From NCBI RefSeq assembly GCF_000633515.1, contig NZ_AYMP01000004.1, positions 124,001 to 188,000 on the forward strand: a stretch of 64,000 bases of DNA, given 5' to 3'. Made by a program: the position numbers and the translations under genes. The DNA is from Morganella morganii H1r. Its GTDB lineage: Bacteria; Pseudomonadota; Gammaproteobacteria; Enterobacterales; Enterobacteriaceae. This document shows, piece after piece, positions 52,102 to 60,837 of this stretch (positions are counted from its first letter, which is position 1; each line of letters begins with the position of its first letter). Below the pieces are notes generated by a model. That model was not told the DNA's origin. It did not search any database and saw only the letters and a list, made by a program, of their open reading frames with translations.

Positions 52102-52178
52102 GGCCCCTTAGCTCAGTTGGTTAGAGCACGCGACTCATAATCGCTTGGTCACTGGTTCAAGTCCAGTAGGGGCCACCA
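52102..52178 (+). tRNA. ileX: tRNA-Ile2 (CAU anticodon, ileX type)
   Basis: 77 nt with encoded CCA. The acceptor GGCCCCT pairs with AGGGGCC; D arm GCTCAGTTGGTTAGAGC; T arm with GGTTCAAGTCC; anticodon CAT at 52136-52138 in loop CTCATAA. The body matches E. coli ileX, which lies at the same place downstream of rpoD. C34 should be modified to lysidine by TilS, so it reads AUA, not AUG. Elongator tRNA-Met has a different acceptor stem. Confidence 0.93.
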
Positions 52179-52204
52179 AATTTTCACTGATTTATCAGTG
52201 TATT

Positions 52205-52232
52205 AAGCCACTCTTCACAGGGTGGCTTTTTT
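52205..52232 (+). terminator. Terminator after ileX
   Basis: AAGCCAC / GTGGCTT stem, about 10-base loop, then a T-run. Confidence 0.8.
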
Positions 52233-52246
52233 ACATCCGCGAACCG

Positions 52247-52266
52247 ATGGCAGCAAAATGGCAGCA
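52247..52266. repeat. ATGGCAGCA direct repeats downstream of ileX
   Basis: Two identical 9-mers spaced 11 bases apart, 69 bases after the tRNA end. They resemble arm-type integrase sites found near tRNA-targeted integration points. No integrase gene is present. Confidence 0.4.
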
Positions 52267-52556
52267 GAGATTTTTTGACTTGTGTGCCAATATCAGGCAA
52301 ATAATGTCATTATCACTGTAAACATTACTAATGATATTCATAGATTTCAGGAACATTACTATTCAGAATATTTCCCGTAAATGAATGCAAAATATTAAAT
52401 CTTCTTTCGCAGGTTAATTTTCGGCCCAACCTTCACCACTTTTATTATCTCCCGTTTGTTATTCAGATAACGATTTCCCGTATCAAAAAACAGCCCACCG
52501 GATATCATCAGAAAATAACATAATGTTTTTATTTGTTTTTTCCCTGTCCAATCACG

Positions 52557-52584
52557 TTGAATTACCTCTCCATTCCGTTACACT
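52557..52584 (+). promoter_or_regulatory. Candidate promoter of the Sel1-repeat gene
   Basis: TTGAAT (52557-52562), 16-base spacer, TACACT (52579-52584), about 57 bases before the start codon. Confidence 0.55.
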
Positions 52585-52641
52585 AAGTCAAATTTTTTAT
52601 TCTTCACTTTCTGTTTAAGATTAATCCGTATAAGGGATGAT

Positions 52642-55600
52642 ATGACAAAGCAACGTAAACTAAGGATTGCTCTGCTTATTGCTATTGCACTGTCCGGCGG
52701 GGCCTGGCTGACCTATTCTGTGACGTCCGGTACTACCCCTGCAGATAAAGGCTATGAGCTGTATTTATCCGGGGATACTGACGGCGCATTCCGTTATTTT
52801 TCCGCCGAAGCGGAAAAGGATCCGCAGGCTGCTTATGCGCTGTCAGTGATGTATCTCAGCGGCAACGGTACACCGGAAAATGCGGTGCTGGGATATCAGT
52901 GGCTGGAACGGGCTGCGAAAGCCGGTAATAAAAACGCGTTATATAACCTCGGTTATTACCGCTATCACGGCAGGGTGCCTTATACCGAACAGGATCCGTA
53001 CGGTATTACCTCACTGAACGCTGCGGCAGAAACCGGTGTACGTGAGGCACAGGAATTACTGGGCAGTATTTATATGCTCGATAAATATGAAAATATTCCG
53101 TCAGATGCAGAGCAGGCGCGAAAATATATGACCGCCGCCGCCGATCAGGGATCGTTTTTTGCAAAATTCGCCCTGGGTTATATCGCTTACGAATATGATA
53201 AAGATTATAAAAAAGCCGTTGAGATCCTGACGCCCCTGCTCAGTGAACAATTTCTCTTCCCCGCGATGTTACTTTCCCGGATATACGAGACCGGCGGTCA
53301 CGGAATAGAAGCCGACCCCGGACAGGCAAAAAAATACCGCTATATGGCTTTTTCACAAATAAGCTCACTCAGTGAAGAAGATGTTATGCCGAAAGCGTTA
53401 TCACTCTACGGCTCAGAAACAGCAGATGAAATAACGGACCGGCTGGCGAAACTGGAAAAAATGGCAGAGAACGGTAATCTTCATGCCCGTTACGCCCTCT
53501 ATGATACTTATATGCAGGGAACGGGAGTCATCACAGATAAAGAAAAAGCCCTCCGTTATTTACAGCCGCTGATTGATAAAAACGATCCGAAAGCCCTTTA
53601 TACCTGGTATCTTGATACCAAAACAAACCCTGAATATCTGACAGCCGCAGCTGAAGCCGGATATCCCGATGCCCTTTATCTGCTTTATCAAATCCACCGT
53701 AATATCCGTTTTGATGATGCCTTCGATTATGATCGTGAACGCGCAGCAGAATACCTGAAACAGGCTGCGGATACCGGACACCATGATGCATTAATCGGAA
53801 TTATTGCGGATCTTGCCGACAGCTATCAATTTCCGGATAACGACACCAACACACAGATATCCGCGTATTTAACCAAGTTACTGGAAAAATATCCGGATGA
53901 CCCGGAGGCACTGATGCTGGCTTCCGCACGTTACGGTGATCAGGAAGGGAATATTTATGATCCGGTCCGTGCTTTTGAACTGAATAAAAAATCGGCAGAA
54001 TTATCGCCGCTGGCAGATTCACAGGATCAGCTGGCCTATAAATATGCCAGAGGTATCGGTGTTGAACAGGATGTAAAAAAAGCCGTCGGGATCTATAAAT
54101 CCCTGTCAGAAAATCCCTATTTTCAGGATAAGGCTTACCGGCGTTTAACGGATCTGTATTTTTCCTTTGATACCGGTGGTGAAATTGATGAAAAAGAGAT
54201 TATCGCGTTCCTGAAAAAAGATACCGAAGAGAATAATAACTACCGCCAGGCACATTTTTATGCCGATTATCTGTTGCGGGAAGATCCGGTCAAAAACCGC
54301 AAACAGGCTATGGAACTGTATCAGAAAGCCAGCAAATATACCCCCGGTGCCGATGCTCACCTGGCAAAAGCGCTTATTTCCCTCAATACCGGCGATAATG
54401 AACAGGCGTTGAAGCTGGCGCTGGAAATCATGAAGAGTGAATATTCCCGCTCCCTGCTGACGGAAAAAGAATGGAATGATGTCACGCAGATTGTCTTCTC
54501 CGAAGGCAAAAATGACCTCCCTGCCAGACAATTCTGGGTCCTGCTTGCCCTGCGGGATAATAACGCCGAAGCACAGAAACTGATTACCCCGCTGCTGGGT
54601 CAGGATCCGGATGTCACGTATTACTATGCGCGGCTGAAACTGGAAGATGCGGAAGATAAACCGGATATGACCGATGAGATCCTGCGTCCGGATATTGAAC
54701 TGATGATGAAAGCGGCAGATCAGGGCAGCCCGGAAGCCGGTGAATACATGGTGAATCGTCTGAAGAGCGCAACCCGCCCCGGTACGCAGAGCAATCTGAA
54801 TCAGGCATTTCTGAAGGTAACCGGACTGACAGAACGCGATATTGTACCCCGCCTGACACAGTGTGCTGATGCCGGCGAATGGGCCTGCATGTATGAATTG
54901 GGCGAGATCTATTATGAAGGTAAATACGGTGTAAACGCTGACCTGAATGCCTCCATTGCCTGGTATGAAAAAATTCCTGACCGCGATTACCGTTTCACAG
55001 AATCACGCCTGAGCAAAGTCAAAAAGAGCCGTGATACCCTGGCAGACCTGAATGCCCGCGTCCGTAAAGGGGATGCGGAAGCCGCCTATGAATTATCTTA
55101 TGCCTGGAAAAACGGCGACCACGGCCTGACGCAGGATCCGGAAAAATCGCTGTATTACCTGAAAATGGCAGCCGAAGGCGGGCACGAAAATGCCATTACC
55201 ACACTGATTGATAACTACAAAAGCGCAGACACACTCAGCCCGGAGGATAAAAAACGGCTGCTGTCGCTGTACGACAAACTCCCGGGAACCGGCAATAATC
55301 GCTATCTGCGTGATCTGGGTACACAGTATCTGCAGGGCAGCAACCTTGTCAGCGCGGATCGTCAGAAAGCCCGTTATTATTTCAGCAAAGCCGGTGATTA
55401 CGGTGAGGACGAACTGGAGGCAATGGATCAGTTTGAAATAAACGCCAGACTGACGGATGAAAGCCCGAATGCAGCCTATGAAACCGGTTATGCCTGGCTG
55501 CTTGGCCGTGGTGTCCGTAAAGATCCGCAAAAAGCCCTGTTATACCTGCAAAAAGCAGCAGATGCCGGTCATAACCACGCCACCATCCTGCTGGCGGATA

Positions 55601-57321
55601 CCTATGAAAAGGGAGTGTACGATAAAAATACACAGCAACGTATTATCGAACCGGACTGGGATAAAGCGATTGTCCTGATACGTGCCTACCAAGGGCCGCG
55701 TGATGTATCAGAAAATATCACGTTCTATGAAAGCACAATAAAACCGGCACAGGCAGGGGACAGTAGTGCCATGAACGCCGCCGGGGAACACGACAGAAGC
55801 CGCGGTAATTATGATGCTGCCCGTTACTGGTTTGAAAAAAGCGCTGAAAGCGGTTATCTGCCTGCATTCTGCGCTCTGGCCGGGGTGACGGAAACCAATG
55901 ACGGCAGAATGGCGGCATTGCGCCGTGGTGCGGAGAAAGGTGACAGCTGCTCCGATACCCTGCTGGCAGTCATCCTGCTCAAAGAGAACCGCATACCACC
56001 GGATTCACCGGAGTGGGCCGGTGTGGTCACCCGGGTGGAAAACGGACTGAAAAACAGTGATGAATCCGTGTCAAAAGCCGCGTTTGATACACTGGCCCGG
56101 CTGTATAACGGTACTCTCAGTGATAACAACGGCAACTCCCTGTATAACGCGGATAACAAAAAATATCTCGCACTGCTGGAAGCGGAGGCAGATAAACGGG
56201 CCGATGCGCAAATCGCTCTGTTCAATTATTACCGGCAGAATAATGACACAGATAAAGCACTGTCTTATCTGCAGAAAGGCCATGATAACGGCGATATTGC
56301 TGCCACAGAAGCCCTCTACGAATACTATATATCACCGGAATACTGCCGCCGTGACGATGCCGATCCCGCTAAAGCGGAACAGTATCTGACGGCGTGGCTG
56401 AAAAAATCGGACTACCCGGAAAATACCGATAACTATATGCTGATGCCGCCGGAAACCATGACCAAAGCCATGGGGGATGCGTGGCTTGAAGGCTTTTGCA
56501 ACACCGCACCCGACCCGGATAAAGCCATCGCGTGGTATAACCGCTCGCTGGAATATAACAACACGTACGCCCTGAAAGGTATGTATAACGCTTATGTCAG
56601 TAAAAAAGATGCCGCCGAAGCGTATTACTACGGTTCACTTGCCGATGTCAGTTCCCGCGAGGGAGACAAACTGACTGACACACTGACAGATGCAGAACAT
56701 GATGCGGTGCTGCAACGGATTAAGAAAAAACAGGAATATGAGCAATACGGCCGTTATGAACAGGAAATTGAAGCGAAACGGCAGAAAGCGGAAAGCGGTG
56801 ATGCCATGGCTGCATTCTCGCTGGGGGTAAACTATGCCCGTGGCGAACGTGTTCCGGAAGATACGGAAAAAATGCTCTATTTCTATGAACTCGCCGGTAA
56901 AAACGGCTACGCCAGAGCGTATAACGTACTGGGGAATCTCTACCGCAAACCGAATGAGCGCGGCATCCCGGAGGATGGCAAAAAAGCCCTCGCGTATTTT
57001 GATGCGGGAGCCAGACTGGGTGACAGCAATACCGCACACCTCGCCGGTGATATGCTCTATTTCGGTCAGTCCGGGCTGGAAAAGGATTATCCGCAGGCTG
57101 CCCGCTATTATGAAATGACCTCCCTTGAACAGGGCAATCATCATGAAATGGCGAAACTCAAGGTCGCATGGATGTATTATCACAAACTGGTCGGTACCGG
57201 CAGTGATGATGATCTGCGCAAAGCACGGGATAACCTGATACTGTCAGCAAAATACGGCAATAAAGAGGCCGAAAAAGCCTTAAAAGAGTGGGATTTTTCA
57301 CGTATCAGCGATAAAAAATAA
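52642..57321 (+). CDS. Giant SEL1-like repeat protein
   Basis: 1559 residues. An N-terminal hydrophobic segment (about 9-29, LRIALLIAIALSGGAWLTY) after a basic start is a signal peptide or anchor, so the rest is probably periplasmic. From about residue 35 to the end the protein is a tandem array of Sel1/TPR-type helical repeats, at least 25 by eye, with consensus A-x-x-x-LG-x-x-Y-x-x-G-x-G-V, often D-x-x-KA-x-x-Y-x-x-AA. No catalytic domain is evident. Such solenoids scaffold protein complexes; the partner is unknown. It lies alone after ileX with a strong terminator behind. Confidence 0.85.
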   Translation: MTKQRKLRIALLIAIALSGGAWLTYSVTSGTTPADKGYELYLSGDTDGAFRYFSAEAEKDPQAAYALSVMYLSGNGTPENAVLGYQWLERAAKAGNKNALYNLGYYRYHGRVPYTEQDPYGITSLNAAAETGVREAQELLGSIYMLDKYENIPSDAEQARKYMTAAADQGSFFAKFALGYIAYEYDKDYKKAVEILTPLLSEQFLFPAMLLSRIYETGGHGIEADPGQAKKYRYMAFSQISSLSEEDVMPKALSLYGSETADEITDRLAKLEKMAENGNLHARYALYDTYMQGTGVITDKEKALRYLQPLIDKNDPKALYTWYLDTKTNPEYLTAAAEAGYPDALYLLYQIHRNIRFDDAFDYDRERAAEYLKQAADTGHHDALIGIIADLADSYQFPDNDTNTQISAYLTKLLEKYPDDPEALMLASARYGDQEGNIYDPVRAFELNKKSAELSPLADSQDQLAYKYARGIGVEQDVKKAVGIYKSLSENPYFQDKAYRRLTDLYFSFDTGGEIDEKEIIAFLKKDTEENNNYRQAHFYADYLLREDPVKNRKQAMELYQKASKYTPGADAHLAKALISLNTGDNEQALKLALEIMKSEYSRSLLTEKEWNDVTQIVFSEGKNDLPARQFWVLLALRDNNAEAQKLITPLLGQDPDVTYYYARLKLEDAEDKPDMTDEILRPDIELMMKAADQGSPEAGEYMVNRLKSATRPGTQSNLNQAFLKVTGLTERDIVPRLTQCADAGEWACMYELGEIYYEGKYGVNADLNASIAWYEKIPDRDYRFTESRLSKVKKSRDTLADLNARVRKGDAEAAYELSYAWKNGDHGLTQDPEKSLYYLKMAAEGGHENAITTLIDNYKSADTLSPEDKKRLLSLYDKLPGTGNNRYLRDLGTQYLQGSNLVSADRQKARYYFSKAGDYGEDELEAMDQFEINARLTDESPNAAYETGYAWLLGRGVRKDPQKALLYLQKAADAGHNHATILLADTYEKGVYDKNTQQRIIEPDWDKAIVLIRAYQGPRDVSENITFYESTIKPAQAGDSSAMNAAGEHDRSRGNYDAARYWFEKSAESGYLPAFCALAGVTETNDGRMAALRRGAEKGDSCSDTLLAVILLKENRIPPDSPEWAGVVTRVENGLKNSDESVSKAAFDTLARLYNGTLSDNNGNSLYNADNKKYLALLEAEADKRADAQIALFNYYRQNNDTDKALSYLQKGHDNGDIAATEALYEYYISPEYCRRDDADPAKAEQYLTAWLKKSDYPENTDNYMLMPPETMTKAMGDAWLEGFCNTAPDPDKAIAWYNRSLEYNNTYALKGMYNAYVSKKDAAEAYYYGSLADVSSREGDKLTDTLTDAEHDAVLQRIKKKQEYEQYGRYEQEIEAKRQKAESGDAMAAFSLGVNYARGERVPEDTEKMLYFYELAGKNGYARAYNVLGNLYRKPNERGIPEDGKKALAYFDAGARLGDSNTAHLAGDMLYFGQSGLEKDYPQAARYYEMTSLEQGNHHEMAKLKVAWMYYHKLVGTGSDDDLRKARDNLILSAKYGNKEAEKALKEWDFSRISDKK

Positions 57322-57342
57322 ATAAGCCGTTTTATTATCAGC

Positions 57343-57375
57343 GCCCTCCCGGAATGTAATCTGTTCCGGGAGGGC
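57343..57375. terminator. Terminator after the Sel1 gene
   Basis: Perfect 12-bp GC-rich stem (GCCCTCCCGGAA / TTCCGGGAGGGC) with a 9-base loop, followed by GATTTTATT, between convergent genes. Confidence 0.85.
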
Positions 57376-57382
57376 GATTTTA

Positions 57383-58266
57383 TTACCTGCCGGATGATTT
57401 TTTCTTCCGGAATGCAATAAAAAGGCCGGAAATAATAAACAGCAGTCCAATCAGCATATTCAGAGTGACAGATTCCCCCAGAAAAAACAGTGAAATAAGA
57501 ACACTGATAACCGGTGACAGCAAAATGGCACAGGATGTCAGTTCCGCCCCGCCCTTTTCGATCATATAAAACCATAAAATATAGACAAAACACCGCCGGT
57601 TATTCCTGTATACAGTACCGGTAATAACACATCAGGCTGACTGAACACAGATAATGGCAACCTGATATCATCAGACATAAATGGCATCGTCAGTACAATC
57701 AGCAGCAACGAAACACCGTTCTGATAGAATACCCTGAGCAAGAGATTTGATTTAACCGGTATTTTTTCTGACAGAACCGTTCCTGTAGCCCAGCAAAAGG
57801 CACTGATTAATATAATTAACTCACCTGTTCCGATTTTATCCGCAGAAATAAAAATCAGTACACCTGTCACGCCCAAAATCGCTGTCATTACATATTTTAT
57901 ATTTATACTTCTGTTGATAACCATATAAATTAATGACGTAAAAGCCGGCATGGTATAAATCAGCACGGACGCTTTTACCGCATCGGTATAAAACAGAGAA
58001 ACATTATTCAGTAACGGCACCAAAAATAAATTAAACACCCCCAGAGGAATACATAGCATAATATCTTTGAACACTATTTTCTTCCGGAAGAAGAATAGAA
58101 TAATAATCAGCAGGATAACAACAGAAATAATATTACAATAAAACCGGAATGGCCATGCTCCAATGTGTTCAATCGCTGCTTTAGAGACAGGAAAATTACT
58201 TCCCCATATCAGGGCAATGACTAATGCCATGCACAGCAGTACCTTTTTTTCAGTCATAGCGGGCAA
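57383..58266 (-). pseudogene. DMT (EamA) family transporter, frameshifted
   Basis: Two overlapping frames together make one roughly 295-residue, ten-helix drug/metabolite transporter. The first (58266-57562; MTEKKVLLCMALVIALIWGSNFP) stops after GGVLSIFYGFI; the second (57565-57383) continues with MIEKGGAELTSC and ends in IAFRKKKSSGR. Adding one T to the TTTT run (plus-strand AAAA at 57568-57571) restores FYGFYMIEKGG, as expected between EamA helices. So a single-base loss in a homopolymer; a sequencing error cannot be excluded. The substrate is unknown. Start may be codon 4 (58257). Confidence 0.8.
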
Positions 58267-58453
58267 CTAATACCGTATGGTTATCAATACACTCAGTATT
58301 TTTATTGCCTTTTTCTTGTCAATCGGTAATAAAGATATTCACCGAAAGTGTGAGTCCCGCTGAGTTTTTTACTTTGTCAGCCGAATGAAAATAAAAAATA
58401 AATTATCCAGAGTAATATATTTGCAAATAATATCACCGGTTTACTCTATAAAC

Positions 58454-60814
58454 TCACCTGTCCCTCACCCCCAGAATATCCACCTGAATCATCCGTGAAT
58501 CTGCACGACCGTGATCATCTACGGCGCGGATACGGTAGCTCCCGGCGGTTTCCGGTTTCCATTCCAGCGGGCGGCGGCTGGTGCTGTTACCGAGGTATGC
58601 ATCCCCGGCAAACCAGTAAATCACACTGCTGTCATTATCCGCAGTGGCGGTAAAAAACAGAGAGGATGGCTGGTTTGCTGTCCGCCGCAGTGTGTAGGTG
58701 GTGTTGCGCAGCGGTGAGGTGATACGCGGCGGAGTGCCGCCGATCAGGCTGTTGCCGCCTTTGCAGTGTGCGGCAGACGGCGGGGTTTTCTTCGGCAGAC
58801 CGGCCATGGCAAACACCCGTGCCAGGTCAGACGGCCAGTATTCATAGATATCAATATTCACCTCAGCAGGATCATAAGGCGGACAGACCACGTCGCCGGT
58901 GATTTTATCCGTTGCCACCGGGCGGTAGATGGTATCAACCGCAATCGGTGATTTACCGGGGATAAACCAGGTTTTGCCCCGCCGCTGACACCACTGCGTC
59001 GGCAGGTTGCCGCTGGCCAGACAAACCTCCACCTGACGGAGATTTTCCGGTTGCGGAAAGTCCGGCTCCCGCAGCGCCGGATATTCCGCCATAATGTTGT
59101 CGATAATATTGAAAAACAGCGGTGCGGCGGCTTCCGCACCAATCAGCGCACTGTTTCCGGTGCCGTCAAAGTTCCCGAGCCAGACCACCAGCACATACGG
59201 CCCGGTGATGCCGCTGCTCCAGGCATCACGGAATCCCCAGGACGTGCCGGTTTTCCAGTACACCGGCAGTGTCATCGGTTTTTGCGCGAGGGTGTTACCG
59301 GGACGGCGGTGCTGCCCCAGCATATCCAGGGTGATAAATGCCGCTTCCTCACTCAGCAGGCGAACCGGTGCAGCGGGCGGCTCTGATTCAGTCATCCGCA
59401 GCGGGCGCAGAACACCCCGGTTTGCGAGGATAGCATAGAGTTTTGCCAGCTCCTGCGCGGTGACTTCACCGCCGCCCAGGACCAGCGACAACCCGTAGTG
59501 CTTTTCTCCCACCATCCCGGAAAGCCCGGCCAGCCGGAGAAACTGATAGAGATTCGGTTTGCTGAGTTTTGCCGCGATATCCACCGCCGGAATATTACGG
59601 CTGTAGTTCAGTGCCTGTGTCGCCGGCAGCGGCCCCATAAAGCGCAGATCAAAGTTCTCCGGCGCATAACTGCCGAAGGTGGACGGCACATCTTTAAGAA
59701 TGGTCAGCGGGTGCAGCACGCCCTGCTCCAGCCCGAGGGCGTAAATAAAGGGTTTCAGCGCCGATCCGGGGGAGCGTTTGGCATTGGTACCGTTCACCTG
59801 ACCGTGGATCGCCGTGTTGTAATAATCCGCAGAGCCCACCAGCGCCCGCACGCCCATATCACGGGTATCAACAAGAAGCACCGCCGCATTGTGTAATCCC
59901 GCCTGCTGACGGCGGGCGATAAAAGCAGCCACCTGTTTTTTGGCAATACGCTGAAGATTCACATCCAGCGTGGTGACCACGGTCTGCGGTTTTTCAGCAC
60001 TGAACCGGTTCTGCCGCGCTATCTGCTCAATCAGATGCGGAGCGATGTAAGGCATCTGTTCCGGCTGGCGCAGCATCAGCGGCAGTTCAAACAGTGCCGC
60101 CATGTTTTCATCGTCCGGATGCTCTTCCCGCCAGTACTGCCAGAGCCGGTTGCGTGCCTGCATCAGCGGCTGGCTGATATCCGCGCCTCCCGGTGTGACA
60201 CGATACCCCGGCGACTGCGGCAGTACCGCCAGCGTCAGGGCTTCCGGCAGCGTTAAATCCGCCGGTTTTTTATTGAAATAGACCAGTGAGGCTGCCCCGG
60301 CGCTCTCAATATTCCGGCCATAGGGGGCATAGTTAAGATAGGCTTCCAGGATGTCGTGCTTGGAATAGCTCAGTTCCAGCTGCACCGCCCGCAGGATCTG
60401 TTCGGTTTTCCCCCGCAGGGTGCGAGTGTTGAGATGCCAGCGCATCCGTGCCAGCTGCATGGTGATGGTTGAGCCGCCCTGAAGCCGCTCCCCGCTGATG
60501 TAACTGACAAAAAAACCGCGCGTGAGGCTGTACGGATTAAACCCGGGATGGAGATAAAACCAGCGATCCTCATAGCGCAGCGTCCCCTGTGTCAGCAGGG
60601 GTGACATCTCTTCCAGCGGGGTCCACAGCCGGTAGCGGTCATCGTTTGCCAGTGTCAGGCGCAGTAGTGTGCCGTTGCGGTCATAATAGGCAACCGACAG
60701 AGGCACACCTTCTGACAGCGGCGGGTGCGGCCAGAGGCGGAATCCGGTCAGAAACAGCGCCAGCAGGATAATCACTGCCGCCAGGTTCTGTAAAATACGC
60801 CGGATGCCGCTCAT
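58454..60814 (-). CDS. pbpC: Penicillin-binding protein 1C
   Basis: Bifunctional peptidoglycan synthase. 786 residues: an N-terminal membrane anchor (about 8-25), glycosyltransferase GT51 domain with catalytic Glu82 in LRYEDRWFYLHPG and GGSTITMQLARM, transpeptidase domain with Ser351 in RSPGSALKPF, SRN in NYSRNIPAV and KTGTSWG, then the PBP1C C-terminal domain (from about 690). E. coli PBP1C is 770 residues. It starts 23 bases after the yfhM-like gene, the E. coli pairing. Confidence 0.96.
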   Translation of the reverse strand: MSGIRRILQNLAAVIILLALFLTGFRLWPHPPLSEGVPLSVAYYDRNGTLLRLTLANDDRYRLWTPLEEMSPLLTQGTLRYEDRWFYLHPGFNPYSLTRGFFVSYISGERLQGGSTITMQLARMRWHLNTRTLRGKTEQILRAVQLELSYSKHDILEAYLNYAPYGRNIESAGAASLVYFNKKPADLTLPEALTLAVLPQSPGYRVTPGGADISQPLMQARNRLWQYWREEHPDDENMAALFELPLMLRQPEQMPYIAPHLIEQIARQNRFSAEKPQTVVTTLDVNLQRIAKKQVAAFIARRQQAGLHNAAVLLVDTRDMGVRALVGSADYYNTAIHGQVNGTNAKRSPGSALKPFIYALGLEQGVLHPLTILKDVPSTFGSYAPENFDLRFMGPLPATQALNYSRNIPAVDIAAKLSKPNLYQFLRLAGLSGMVGEKHYGLSLVLGGGEVTAQELAKLYAILANRGVLRPLRMTESEPPAAPVRLLSEEAAFITLDMLGQHRRPGNTLAQKPMTLPVYWKTGTSWGFRDAWSSGITGPYVLVVWLGNFDGTGNSALIGAEAAAPLFFNIIDNIMAEYPALREPDFPQPENLRQVEVCLASGNLPTQWCQRRGKTWFIPGKSPIAVDTIYRPVATDKITGDVVCPPYDPAEVNIDIYEYWPSDLARVFAMAGLPKKTPPSAAHCKGGNSLIGGTPPRITSPLRNTTYTLRRTANQPSSLFFTATADNDSSVIYWFAGDAYLGNSTSRRPLEWKPETAGSYRIRAVDDHGRADSRMIQVDILGVRDR

Positions 60815-60837
60815 TCTGACTGATACCGCCCGTGCAT

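Larger units (their letters stand above)
52179..52641. other. Intergenic region between ileX and the Sel1 giant
   Basis: 463 bases: the ileX terminator, then two direct ATGGCAGCA repeats (52247-52266), then AT-rich DNA without an ORF, ending with a promoter for the Sel1 gene. The composition shift after the tRNA is typical of an accessory boundary. Confidence 0.65.

Noticed and set aside
52102-52178. Elongator or initiator tRNA-Met, because of the CAT anticodon
   Set aside because: The acceptor stem and body match ileX (tRNA-Ile2) and the position after rpoD is that of ileX; tRNA-Met genes have a different acceptor stem.
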